Source of the DNA: Catalinimonas alkaloidigena
GTDB taxonomy: Bacteria > Bacteroidota > Bacteroidia > Cytophagales > Cyclobacteriaceae
Assembly: GCF_029504655.1 (NCBI RefSeq)
Contig: NZ_JAQFIL010000001.1
Location: forward strand, 1,183,001 to 1,247,000
Direction of reading: 5' to 3'
Length of the DNA: 64,000 nucleotides
The notes below the pieces were generated by a model, which worked only from the letters and a program-made list of their open reading frames with translations, was not told the origin of the DNA and made no database searches. The position numbers were made by a program, and so were the translations under genes. Of this stretch, positions 46,533 to 54,841 are shown piece by piece (the first letter of the stretch is position 1; each line of letters starts with the position of its first letter).

Positions 46533-47801
46533 ATGATGAAGCTAAGGTTATTTATTTTCTTTTGTGTATTTAGTTTTCTTTCATTTAATGTGAGGGCTTC
46601 GCATTTATTAATGCCAATGGATCAGGCACAAGCTAACCACCTGAAAGCCTATGGCATCTCCTACTGGGTTTTGCAAAATGAGGGAACGGTGGATTGGCTG
46701 TTGAATTACAGAGGCGGAAGTTTTGCCGTTGAGTATTCTCAGAAACTGGAAAATGAGTGTGTGATTCGTGGGGTAAGTTATGAGGTGATCTCCGATGCTC
46801 AGTACAATCAAATCATCAGTACGATTGCCAGCCCATCTTCAAACAAAGATCTGATGAAGCTGGAAAAGCATCCCAAAATTGCGGTCTATTCTCCTAAAAG
46901 CAAACAACCCTGGGATGATGCTGTAACCCTGGCGCTTACGTATGCTGAAATTCCTTATGATGTGATATTTGATGATGAAGTGATGTACGATAAGCTGCCC
47001 GAATATGACTGGCTGCATCTGCACCATGAAGATTTTACCGGACAGTACGGTAAATTTTATCGCATTTACCGCAACACTCCCTGGTATATTGAGCGACAAA
47101 GAAAATATGAGGAAACTGCGCGTGAACATGGATTGGAGAAGGTCTCACACCTCAAGCTGGCTGTGGTAAAGAAAATCAGAGAGTTTGTCTCTGGCGGAGG
47201 TTTTATGTTTGCTATGTGTTCAGCCACAGATACTTACGATATTGCCTTAGCTGCTGATGGAGTAGATATCGTAGAGTCTATGTACGATGGTGACCGAGCA
47301 GATCCCAATGCGCAGGAAAAGCTTGACTACAGTAACACCTTTGCATTTCAGGATTTTAAATTAGTGCGGAATCCTTATGAATATGAATACTCAAACATTG
47401 ATGTTGACCCTCGCTCCCGTGGATTGAGTCAGGACAATGACTATTTCAATCTTTTTGAGTTTTCAGCCAAATGGGACCCCATCCCTACCATGCTTACCCA
47501 AAACCATGAACGCATAGTGCAAGGATTTATGGGCCAAACCACTGCTTTTAATAAAGCGCTGATACGTCCTGATGTGGTGGTACTAGGTGAGAATAAAGCC
47601 GCCGGCGAGGCCAAATACATACATGGTGTCTACGGAAAAGGCTTCTGGACATTTTATGGTGGCCATGATCCTGAAGATTATCAGCACAGGGTAGGTGAGG
47701 CTCCGACGGACTTAAATCTTTACCCCAACTCGCCGGGCTATAGGTTGATCCTTAACAATATTCTGTTTCCGGCAGCGAAAAAGAAGAAACAAAAAACCTG
47801 A
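46533..47801 (+). CDS. secreted protein, amidotransferase-like fold, often misnamed asparagine synthetase B
   Basis: 422 residues with signal peptide (MMKLRLFIFFCVFSFLSFNV, cleavage near RAS). The body has IAVYSPKSKQPWDDAVTLAL, VSGGGFMFAMCSATDTYDIA with a nucleophile-elbow-like Cys, and YGKGFWTFYGGHDPEDYQH near the end. The C-x-x-D and GGHDPE patterns recall class I glutamine-amidotransferase/ThuA-like proteins. Relatives are commonly labelled asparagine synthetase B, but I see no PPi-synthetase or N-terminal Cys2 glutaminase features, so I do not accept that name. Function unknown. Confidence 0.7.
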   Translation: MMKLRLFIFFCVFSFLSFNVRASHLLMPMDQAQANHLKAYGISYWVLQNEGTVDWLLNYRGGSFAVEYSQKLENECVIRGVSYEVISDAQYNQIISTIASPSSNKDLMKLEKHPKIAVYSPKSKQPWDDAVTLALTYAEIPYDVIFDDEVMYDKLPEYDWLHLHHEDFTGQYGKFYRIYRNTPWYIERQRKYEETAREHGLEKVSHLKLAVVKKIREFVSGGGFMFAMCSATDTYDIALAADGVDIVESMYDGDRADPNAQEKLDYSNTFAFQDFKLVRNPYEYEYSNIDVDPRSRGLSQDNDYFNLFEFSAKWDPIPTMLTQNHERIVQGFMGQTTAFNKALIRPDVVVLGENKAAGEAKYIHGVYGKGFWTFYGGHDPEDYQHRVGEAPTDLNLYPNSPGYRLILNNILFPAAKKKKQKT

Positions 47802-47810
47802 TTTCTTTCA

Positions 47811-47841
47811 AACCGTTGAAAATCTCAACGGTTTTTTTTGT
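47811..47841 (+). terminator. rho-independent terminator
   Basis: AACCGTTGA (47811-47819) pairs with TCAACGGTT (47825-47833), loop AAATC, followed by eight T. Confidence 0.88.
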
Positions 47842-47919
47842 GTTGCCGCCCCTGAGGGGAGTCAGATTATTACAAAATATGGCATCTTTGAAAAGTGATG
47901 AAAGATGGGCCAGAAGAAT

Positions 47920-48570
47920 TTACAAAGGCACATAAAGCACAAATTTTTCTTTAAAATAATCTTCTTTGAAATAATCAGATATTGGGTATAGTGCGTAATT
48001 CAACTGTACCTCCTTCACTTCATCATCCAAATTTCCTCCTTTCAGACAGATCAATCCATTGTATAAATCATGCTGAGATTTGGTTTTGACCTTTTGTCTT
48101 GACCAATGATAAAGGGTTTTAAGAGGAGCGACGGCACGAGTGATAACAAAATCATACTTGCCTTTAACTTTTTCTGCCCTCAGGTGGTCAGAACGTACGT
48201 TTTTAAGTTCCATTGCATCTGCTACGGCCTGTACTACTTTAATTTTTTTGCCGATAGAATCTACCAGGTAGAATTGCGTTTTGGGAAACATAATCGCCAG
48301 AGGTATTCCGGGAAATCCGCCACCCGTACCAATATCAAGTATATCAGTACCCGGTTTGAAAGGGCTTACTTTGGCTATAGCTAATGAATGAAGTACATGA
48401 TGAAGATAGATATGAGCAATATCTTTACGTGAAATAACATTTATTTTAGCGTTCCAGTCCTGGTAGAGGTCAAATAATTGGGCAAACTGGTTCATTTGCT
48501 TTTCACTCAACTCCGGGAAATAAACAGATATTTTTGAAAATTCGTCCTCTACAATTTTATCAGTAAACAT
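47920..48570 (-). CDS. rsmG: 16S rRNA (guanine-527-N7)-methyltransferase
   Basis: 216 residues, the usual size. RsmG makes m7G527 in the 530 loop of 16S rRNA. The N-terminal block YQDWNAKINVISRKDIAHIY and the SAM motif LDIGTGGGFPGIPLAI are diagnostic. FVITRAVAPLKTLYHWS follows, with the conserved RAV. The start overlaps the ceramidase-like gene by 11 bp on the same strand, suggesting coupling, although the pairing has no obvious functional logic. Confidence 0.93.
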   Translation of the reverse strand: MFTDKIVEDEFSKISVYFPELSEKQMNQFAQLFDLYQDWNAKINVISRKDIAHIYLHHVLHSLAIAKVSPFKPGTDILDIGTGGGFPGIPLAIMFPKTQFYLVDSIGKKIKVVQAVADAMELKNVRSDHLRAEKVKGKYDFVITRAVAPLKTLYHWSRQKVKTKSQHDLYNGLICLKGGNLDDEVKEVQLNYALYPISDYFKEDYFKEKFVLYVPL

Positions 48571-50152
48571 GGCTGGTTTTTTCTTGATTCAACTTGTTTA
48601 AGAGTGATTTCAGTTCTTGATACACCAAAGGTGCGGTTTCAGGACCCACTGAGTTAACCTCTCCGTAGGGTGATTTCTCAGCGTCATAGAGATAAGGAGG
48701 TTCCGCATCCCATTCACTTTTCGGTATGATGTAACCAATCTGGTCATTGGCTAACCCAATGACAAATTTGTACTTCCCCGGCATGAGTGAGCGCAATGGA
48801 GGAGTTTCAATAGGAGCAATCTCAAAATCCTGTCCTTCGGGGCTTTCAATGCCGCCATTTACTATTTCGGGATAGATCTCTCCCGGTACACAAATGATGC
48901 TCACCGGACCTAGTCGTAGGGCTGCTACCTCGGTACGAATCTTCATCCAACCGCTATAGCCCCGGTCCAGAAGTCCGATGATGGAAGCTAGCCGGAAGTT
49001 GGTATTATCCAGGGGAATATTAAATGAGCTGGCTTCAATCTGAATGGGGGCTTGTGCTGCACTGATTATTTCTGCTGAATCGCTTAAGGTCCTGAGTACA
49101 ATCTGAGCCAGTTGCTTTCCCTGTGTTGCCGCTTTGGCAAAAGATGGCGCCAAAAAAGTAGTATCCAGCCATGGGTCTTGTATTGGCCAGTCAGGATCGG
49201 TAGTCATGAGGCCACCTATGGCTCCGTTTATATATACGCAGACTCCCCCCAGGCCAGGAGCAATTAAGCTGTCATTCACATAAATACCTTCTTCAACACC
49301 TTGTCTGAGGTAGTGAGGGAAGTCTGAACTAATCATTAAATTTTTACTCCATAGTGTTTCCGGATGATTGCCCCAACTCACCAAAGTACCCAAGGTTACA
49401 GATGAATCAATGGCGATAGCCTGAATTACTCTGATCCCAGGATCTAACACTTCGGGCTTGCGGGAATCTGTAACAAAAGGAATGGCTGAAGATCTATCTC
49501 TTCCTATTTTTAATATGGCTTCCTCCCGCTGCTTATATGCCTGTACAATGGACTTAGCGGCCTGCTGTTTAACAAATTCCATATAAGCGGTGTCTACTCC
49601 GCTTTTGAATATACCAGGTCCCCAGATTCCCTGTAAGTCGGGAGCTTCATGTGTATGTGTACTGCTAATAATGGGAAAAGTGATTTCTGCCTCCTCAGTA
49701 ACCCGTGCTCTGACATCCAAAACATCATCATGCCCAAATCCGATAGCATCCAGGGCTGTAATAGAAATGACCGAGCTGCCATCATCAATGACCATCGTAC
49801 GTGCCCACAGCTCATCATGTATGCCTTGTGCAGGGCGGTTCTGGTGGAAACCGGCCATCCAGACAGCATCAAATTTTCCGTTATTATTATTGTCGGAATA
49901 GGTATCACCGTCGCTAAGCTTATAGCGGGCGTCATTATTGACATCAACCCATGTATCTGTTACTTCCGGGCTGATAGGCAGTGCAGCAAAACCAATTTTA
50001 AATGTAGGCGCACTATTTTCTGAATTTACCTCCAGGTTTAACTGATAGTTAGGGTGTCTGTCTCTAACATTAGAATATGCCCAGAAAAAAGTGCTGATGA
50101 AAAATAGCATAACAATAGCACCGATACCCTGCCACCATCTTTTCATATACAA
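48560..50152 (-). CDS. neutral/alkaline ceramidase-like hydrolase (N-terminal domain type)
   Basis: 530 residues with an N-terminal hydrophobic segment (about 8-27) that can be a signal anchor. Neutral ceramidase blocks are seen: FKIGFAALPISPEV near the start, then MAGFHQNRPAQGIHDELWAR, STHTHEAPDLQGIWG (metal His pair) and TLVSWGNHPETLWSKN (metal His). The C-terminal Ig-like domain of full-length enzymes seems to be shortened. Such enzymes cleave the N-acyl link of ceramides; Bacteroidota make sphingolipids. It is outside the cytoplasm. Substrate is inferred, not shown. Confidence 0.78.
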   Translation of the reverse strand: MYMKRWWQGIGAIVMLFFISTFFWAYSNVRDRHPNYQLNLEVNSENSAPTFKIGFAALPISPEVTDTWVDVNNDARYKLSDGDTYSDNNNNGKFDAVWMAGFHQNRPAQGIHDELWARTMVIDDGSSVISITALDAIGFGHDDVLDVRARVTEEAEITFPIISSTHTHEAPDLQGIWGPGIFKSGVDTAYMEFVKQQAAKSIVQAYKQREEAILKIGRDRSSAIPFVTDSRKPEVLDPGIRVIQAIAIDSSVTLGTLVSWGNHPETLWSKNLMISSDFPHYLRQGVEEGIYVNDSLIAPGLGGVCVYINGAIGGLMTTDPDWPIQDPWLDTTFLAPSFAKAATQGKQLAQIVLRTLSDSAEIISAAQAPIQIEASSFNIPLDNTNFRLASIIGLLDRGYSGWMKIRTEVAALRLGPVSIICVPGEIYPEIVNGGIESPEGQDFEIAPIETPPLRSLMPGKYKFVIGLANDQIGYIIPKSEWDAEPPYLYDAEKSPYGEVNSVGPETAPLVYQELKSLLNKLNQEKTSHVY

Positions 50153-50217
50153 TAGTTTAAAAGTTGGCCTGAAGGTAAGAAAAGAGATAGAGACTCACTA
50201 TGCTGAATATAAGAAGT

Positions 50218-50826
50218 TCAGATATGCTCTTTCTTATTTTTCACCAGGTCGTACATCAACTCACGGGCACGGTGTAGCTGTGCCTTAACGGTACCCAGGG
50301 GAGCATCCAGCTCTTTGGCTATTTCGTCGTAGGAATACTCCTGAAAATAGCGAAGTTTTACAAGTCGCTGGTATTTAGGCGGCAGTTTGGTTACAAAAAC
50401 ACGTACCAGTTCTTTCTTCTGGCTTTTGATGGCCTCTTCCTGGGGATCAAGATTATTGTCTTCTACATCAATATTTACCGCATCGCCATTATCATCCTTG
50501 AAAGAAGTGTTCAAGCTAAGCGTCTCCAGCTTCTTTTTACGGATAAAGTCAATGGTATTATTAGTCGCAATACGAAAGAGCCAGGTACTAAAAGTATAAT
50601 CTTTCTTAAAACGGTGCAGGCTGCGGAAGGCTTTGGCAAAAGCTTCTATTGTAAGGTCTTCAGCATCATCGACATTGCGCACCATTTTCAGTATCATATG
50701 GTAAACCGGCTTCTTATAGCGACGCATCAGTTCTGCATATGCCTGCTGGTCTTTATTCTCTGTCGCTTCATCTATTAGTCTGAAATCTTCTAAGGCCTTT
50801 TTAGAAAACTGTTTTTTTAATTCCAT
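50218..50826 (-). CDS. ECF-type RNA polymerase sigma factor
   Basis: 202 residues: sigma-70 region 2 at about 28-100 (YKKPVYHMILKMVRNVDDAE, then FSTWLFRIATNNTIDFIRKK) and region 4 at about 140-195 (LPPKYQRLVKLRYFQEYSYD, then EIAKELDAPLGTVKAQLHRA). An acidic linker (DVEDNNLDPQEE) lies between. No anti-sigma gene lies beside it. It overlaps the 3' end of the glycosyltransferase gene by 10 bp on the same strand, so it is probably read from that transcript. Which genes it controls is unknown. Confidence 0.92.
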   Translation of the reverse strand: MELKKQFSKKALEDFRLIDEATENKDQQAYAELMRRYKKPVYHMILKMVRNVDDAEDLTIEAFAKAFRSLHRFKKDYTFSTWLFRIATNNTIDFIRKKKLETLSLNTSFKDDNGDAVNIDVEDNNLDPQEEAIKSQKKELVRVFVTKLPPKYQRLVKLRYFQEYSYDEIAKELDAPLGTVKAQLHRARELMYDLVKNKKEHI

Positions 50827-51986
50827 CTGGTATTATTTGAGGAGAGTGCGCGAATCCCAAGAACTACATAGTAAATAACGTACAAAAAATCTAATATTGG
50901 CAATAGTACTAGATCAATAGGATCGTTTAACTTACGACTGGCAGTTTTTATAAATATAAACTGCACATAACCCTTTATTATCAAACCTGATATTATAAAG
51001 TAAGGTTCAGTTCCCGCCAATATAAGCACTATAAGTCCTATCCAGAAAATTATTTGCGAAATAGATAATGCACCCAACCATTTTTTGTCAAATTGTTTAT
51101 AATATTTGCCTACACTTAGATGACGTATTTTCTGGCGATAATATGCTAACAAAGTAGTTTTTGGGATGGAATGCACCTTGGTCTGTGGGCTTATACGTAT
51201 AGCTACATTATCTGAAGTGGCATGCTCATTGATAAACAGATCATCATCCCCTCCGGCTATCCTTATGTATTTGTAAAACCCTTTTTTTGCTAAAAAAAAT
51301 GACTTACGGTAAGCAAGGTTCCTTCCAACGCCCATATAGGGCTTGCCAGCCAACGCTGCCGAGCAGTATAATGTTGCTGTAAGCAGGGTTTCATAGCGTA
51401 TGAAAGCATTGAGCAAGCCTTTTCTTTTTTCGTAGGGTGAATAACCAAGCACAAAGTCCTTTTTATTCCGCAGAGTGGAGCTCTCCGGAGTGGAGCTCTC
51501 CAGAGGGGCACTCTCCAGTGCGGCACTCATTCCCCGGATCCAGTTATTGCTATCGGGCAGGCAGTCGGCATCGGTAAGCAGAATTTTGTCATGACTTGCC
51601 GCCCTTATGCCTAATGTAAGTGCGTATTTCTTTCCTTTGATATATTCGGGGCGAGCACGTACCCACACGATTTTAAGATTGGGATGATTTTTTTTTTCCT
51701 GATACAGGAATTCAAGCGTTCCATCAGTTGAGCGGTCATCTACCACCACTATCTCAAACCTTTTAAAATTCTGTGCATAAAGCACTGGCAGTAGTTGCTT
51801 CAGTCTTTCTTTTTCATTGTGAGCACAGACAATGACTGATACGGCTTCAGGCAGACTTTTATTCCTGTGAAGGTAAGGAGTATCGTCTTCAGTATATTTG
51901 CTCAATAGAGCATGAGCATACCAATAAATCCCAGATTGATATAGGATACAAATCATCCAGAATATCCAAAACCCCCAAACCCACAT
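50817..51986 (-). CDS. family 2 glycosyltransferase, membrane-bound
   Basis: 389 residues. One N-terminal membrane helix (about 3-25), a GT-A catalytic domain (about 45-260) with VSVIVCAHNEKERLKQLLPV, VVVDDRSTDGTLEF and ILLTDADCLPDSNNW (DxD-type metal site), and two or three C-terminal helices (about 300-375). It transfers a sugar from a nucleotide donor to a lipid or glycan at the inner membrane. Acceptor unknown. A tandem 15-bp repeat inserts ESAPLESSTPESST at about residue 153-170, just after DCLP. It is followed by the sigma factor gene with a 10-bp overlap. Confidence 0.87.
   Translation of the reverse strand: MWVWGFWIFWMICILYQSGIYWYAHALLSKYTEDDTPYLHRNKSLPEAVSVIVCAHNEKERLKQLLPVLYAQNFKRFEIVVVDDRSTDGTLEFLYQEKKNHPNLKIVWVRARPEYIKGKKYALTLGIRAASHDKILLTDADCLPDSNNWIRGMSAALESAPLESSTPESSTLRNKKDFVLGYSPYEKRKGLLNAFIRYETLLTATLYCSAALAGKPYMGVGRNLAYRKSFFLAKKGFYKYIRIAGGDDDLFINEHATSDNVAIRISPQTKVHSIPKTTLLAYYRQKIRHLSVGKYYKQFDKKWLGALSISQIIFWIGLIVLILAGTEPYFIISGLIIKGYVQFIFIKTASRKLNDPIDLVLLPILDFLYVIYYVVLGIRALSSNNTRWN
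51473..51531 (-). repeat. 15-bp tandem repeat inside the glycosyltransferase gene
   Basis: Units 51473-51487 and 51488-51502 differ by one base, 51503-51517 is similar, and a degenerate fourth copy ends at 51531. It encodes a pentapeptide pattern (x)LES(S/A). In-frame, so copy-number changes would vary the loop without breaking the gene. Confidence 0.8.
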
Positions 51987-52167
51987 ACTGAAAATGCTTG
52001 AATCATATTGACTAAAATGTCAAAAATAATAATAATATCAGGCTGATTATTATGCAGATTGAAAAATTCGCTTAATTATTTATATCTTTAATTGTAATGA
52101 ATATTATCATTTATACGAATTTTTTACTTTAGATTTTACGTTCTTCAGTTAAAATCATCTGAATACT

Positions 52168-52482
52168 GTGGCAGACCTAGATTTCTTTATTCTTGCGATA
52201 CTCGTACTTTTTTTCCAATACCTGGCAGTATATCTATTTATCCGTTTAGGTGGGAGGTGGCAGCCTAAGCATCCTCTCAGTTTTTATGTGCTGGCAGCCC
52301 TTGTAGGAACGATTGGCTTCAGCCTTATTTTCAGCCTTTTTAAATGGTATTTTAATTATACTTTCGTAAGCCTCAATTTTGAATTTGCCCGTAACTGCAT
52401 GGGCTTTGCCATGTTTTTGATGATCGGGAAAATCTACGGTCTGATGCCCATGGAATTTATGGTCAGACATCTGCAACGCTAA
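52168..52482 (+). CDS. small membrane protein of unknown function
   Basis: 104 residues from a GTG start at 52168; no ATG fits better. Three hydrophobic segments can be drawn: about 4-25 (FFILAILVLFFQYLAVYLFI), 37-60 (SFYVLAALVGTIGFSLIFSL) and 73-95. No motif recognised. Closed by a strong hairpin terminator that lies against the mgtE start. Confidence 0.6.
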   Translation: MADLDFFILAILVLFFQYLAVYLFIRLGGRWQPKHPLSFYVLAALVGTIGFSLIFSLFKWYFNYTFVSLNFEFARNCMGFAMFLMIGKIYGLMPMEFMVRHLQR

Positions 52483-52512
52483 TTCTTCCACAAAAAGTTT
52501 GTATTGCTGAGC

Positions 52513-52552
52513 GGCTTGGTATATTTATGGCATTTTAAACCAAGCCCTTTTT
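52513..52552 (+). terminator. hairpin terminator directly before mgtE
   Basis: GGCTTGGT (52513-52520) pairs with ACCAAGCC (52539-52546), 18-nt loop, then CTTTTT. mgtE starts 4 bp after it. It can end the preceding transcript, or, if mgtE is read from further up, it lies in the mgtE leader and could act as an attenuator. Confidence 0.75.
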
Positions 52553-52555
52553 GCT

Positions 52556-53920
52556 ATGGAGCAAATATCAACCTCTTCTAACTGGGAAAAGCTTAAGGAG
52601 ATCATTGAACTCAGGGATAAGCAGCGATTAGAAGAACATATAGAGAGTATCAGTACAGCTGAGATGGTGCATGCCATGGCGCATTTGGACAAAGAAGATC
52701 AGCTGCGCTTGCTCAACCTGCTCTCCCCCGATTATTCAGCTTATCTTTTTGAGGAAATTCCAGATGCTCAGGCTTCTGAGCTGATTGAAAAACTGTCAGC
52801 AGAAAAAGCGGCTACTATCATACAGGAAATGTGGAGTAATGACCAGGCTGATCTGATAAGCAGTCTGGAGAAAGAAGATGCTGAGGCTATTCTCGCAAAA
52901 ATGAGCCCCGAAGAGGCGGAAGAAGTACGCCGACTTGCCCGCTATGCTGATGATACCGCCGGAGGACTGATGATCACCGAATTTCTGGTTTTTCCGGAAT
53001 CTGACAAAGTTTCTGATGTCATTGAAGATATGAATGAGCATGCGGAAGAATACTCCGACTATAACGTACAGTATTGTTATGTCAAGTCTGTGAAAAATAA
53101 GCTGATAGGGGTGCTAAGGCTACGCGACCTGCTCTTATCACCTCCCAGAACACCTATCCGAAATATCATGCTCAAAAATATACTATCAGTTCCAGCAGAC
53201 CAAAAGCTGGATCAGTTGCTGGACTTTTTTGAAGAACATGATTTTGTAGGCGTTCCCGTCACAGATTATCATGAACAGTTGGTAGGAGTGGTACTGAGAA
53301 AAGATGTGCTGGAAGCCGCTGCTGATCGTAGTGACGCTGAGCTTATGAGGACCCGTGGTATAGTTGGGGGTGAAGAGCTGAGAAGCATGCCTCTCTTTTT
53401 ACGTTCCAGACGCAGGCTTTCCTGGCTAAGTGTGAATATAGTGCTGAATGTGATTGCTGCCAGTGTCATCGCTATCTATCAGGATACACTTAGTTCAGTG
53501 ATTGCTCTGGCTGTTTTTTTACCGATCATTTCCGATATGAGCGGTTGTTCAGGCAACCAGGCCGTTGCAGTAAGTATGCGGGAACTTTCACTTAATATTC
53601 TTAAGCCTAATGAAATTATCAGGGTGGTATGGCAGGAGTTATCGGTAGGGATTATCAATGGAATAGTGCTGGGTGTGCTCATTGGCATTGCTGCCTGGAT
53701 ATGGAAAGGTAATCCGTATCTGGGGATAGTAGTGGGAGGAGCTTTGGCTTTGAATACTTTGGTGGCAGTAGGGCTGGGAGGTGCAATTCCTCTTTTTCTA
53801 AAAAGAATAGGTATGGATCCTGCTCTGGCTTCCAGTCCTATCCTAACTACGGTAACCGACATGTTTGGCTTCTTTTTAGTGCTAAGTCTGGCTTCCGTCA
53901 TGCTGCCTTTATTAACCTAG
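52556..53920 (+). CDS. mgtE: magnesium transporter MgtE
   Basis: 454 residues with the full MgtE plan. Cytoplasmic N domain at about 10-125 (Mg-sensing, superhelical, LDKEDQLRLLNLLSPDYSAY). Two CBS domains at about 130-255 (ADDTAGGLMITEFLVFPES, FVGVPVTDYHEQLVGVVLRK). Five transmembrane helices at about 285-450 with SDMSGCSGNQAVAVSMREL, the pore signature. It lets Mg2+ in and is closed by cytosolic Mg2+. It is preceded by a hairpin; see the terminator entry. Confidence 0.94.
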   Translation: MEQISTSSNWEKLKEIIELRDKQRLEEHIESISTAEMVHAMAHLDKEDQLRLLNLLSPDYSAYLFEEIPDAQASELIEKLSAEKAATIIQEMWSNDQADLISSLEKEDAEAILAKMSPEEAEEVRRLARYADDTAGGLMITEFLVFPESDKVSDVIEDMNEHAEEYSDYNVQYCYVKSVKNKLIGVLRLRDLLLSPPRTPIRNIMLKNILSVPADQKLDQLLDFFEEHDFVGVPVTDYHEQLVGVVLRKDVLEAAADRSDAELMRTRGIVGGEELRSMPLFLRSRRRLSWLSVNIVLNVIAASVIAIYQDTLSSVIALAVFLPIISDMSGCSGNQAVAVSMRELSLNILKPNEIIRVVWQELSVGIINGIVLGVLIGIAAWIWKGNPYLGIVVGGALALNTLVAVGLGGAIPLFLKRIGMDPALASSPILTTVTDMFGFFLVLSLASVMLPLLT

Positions 53921-53976
53921 TGCATAATCTTAAAACCATTTCCACGGTTAATGATTATATATAAGTAGGATCTGCC

Positions 53977-54010
53977 ACAAGGGTCCTGCCTATTTTTTAA
54001 AATTATATAC
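53977..54010 (+). terminator. weak terminator-like hairpin between mgtE and mlaE
   Basis: AGGATC (53977-53982) pairs with GGTCCT (53992-53997), one G-T pair, followed by a T run within 54001-54008. Weak stem, so moderate at best. Confidence 0.35.
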
Positions 54011-54838
54011 ATGAGCCGTGTGAAAGATAATCCATCTACGGCTTCTGAAAAGGATAAAAAGAGAGATATAATCAGCTATCTCCCTAAAGGCTTACAGGAT
54101 AATTTTTTAACAGCTGCAGGACTTTTTCAGTTTGCCGTAAATTTTTTTAAAGAGCTATTCAGAAGACCATATGAGTTTAAAGAAGTCCTGAATCAGGCCT
54201 ATCGCCTGGGGTTTGGATCTTTGCTGCTGGTAGGTGTATCCAGCTTTATCATGGGCATGGTATTTACCTTACAGACACGTCCTACTTTAGTGGAGTTTGG
54301 TGCGGAGTCTTACATTCCTGCCATGGTATCGGTAGCGATCATCAGAGAGATCGGCCCGGTCATTACCGCCATGATATGTGCGGGAAAGGTAGGTTCGGGT
54401 ATTGGTGCGGAGCTGGGTTCTATGAAGGTTACTGAACAAATAGACGCCATGGCGGTTTCAGGTACTAATCCCTTCAAATATGTAGTGGTTACCCGTATTC
54501 TTGCGATGACCATCGCTTTGCCGATTCTGGTTTTTTACGCTGATTTTGTGGGGTTAATTGGTTCTTTTCTGGGAGCCAATATAGAAGGAAATATTTCTTT
54601 GCCCTTGTATTTTATTGAAAGCATAGGGGCAATCAATTTTATAGACATTTTTCCTGCTACCGTAAAATCGTTCTTTTTTGGCTTTGCCATTGCCCTGGTA
54701 GGTTGCTATAAAGGCTATACTACTGGCAAAGGAACTGTAGGTGTAGGTATTTCAGCAAATTCTGCGGTGGTAGTGGCTTCATTGCTGGTTTTTATCATTG
54801 ACCTGATCACAGTACAGATCACACAATTTTTTAACTGA
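54011..54838 (+). CDS. mlaE: MlaE-type ABC transporter permease
   Basis: 275 residues with five or six membrane helices. The MlaE signatures are visible: GFGSLLLVGVSSFIMGMVFT, VSVAIIREIGPVITAMICAG and KVGSGIGAELGSMKVTEQID, then GCYKGYTTGKGTVGVG. It is the permease of a retrograde or anterograde phospholipid transporter that keeps outer-membrane asymmetry. It lies just before the ATPase (3-bp gap) and the MCE protein, making the usual three-gene set. The N-terminal 50 residues are polar. Confidence 0.91.
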   Translation: MSRVKDNPSTASEKDKKRDIISYLPKGLQDNFLTAAGLFQFAVNFFKELFRRPYEFKEVLNQAYRLGFGSLLLVGVSSFIMGMVFTLQTRPTLVEFGAESYIPAMVSVAIIREIGPVITAMICAGKVGSGIGAELGSMKVTEQIDAMAVSGTNPFKYVVVTRILAMTIALPILVFYADFVGLIGSFLGANIEGNISLPLYFIESIGAINFIDIFPATVKSFFFGFAIALVGCYKGYTTGKGTVGVGISANSAVVVASLLVFIIDLITVQITQFFN

Positions 54839-54841
54839 TTT

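Noticed and set aside
51290..51526. Arg/Pro/Leu-rich 78-codon frame with repeats inside the glycosyltransferase gene
   Set aside because: An out-of-frame reading on the same strand of the tandem repeat in the real gene; its regular look comes from the 15-bp unit.
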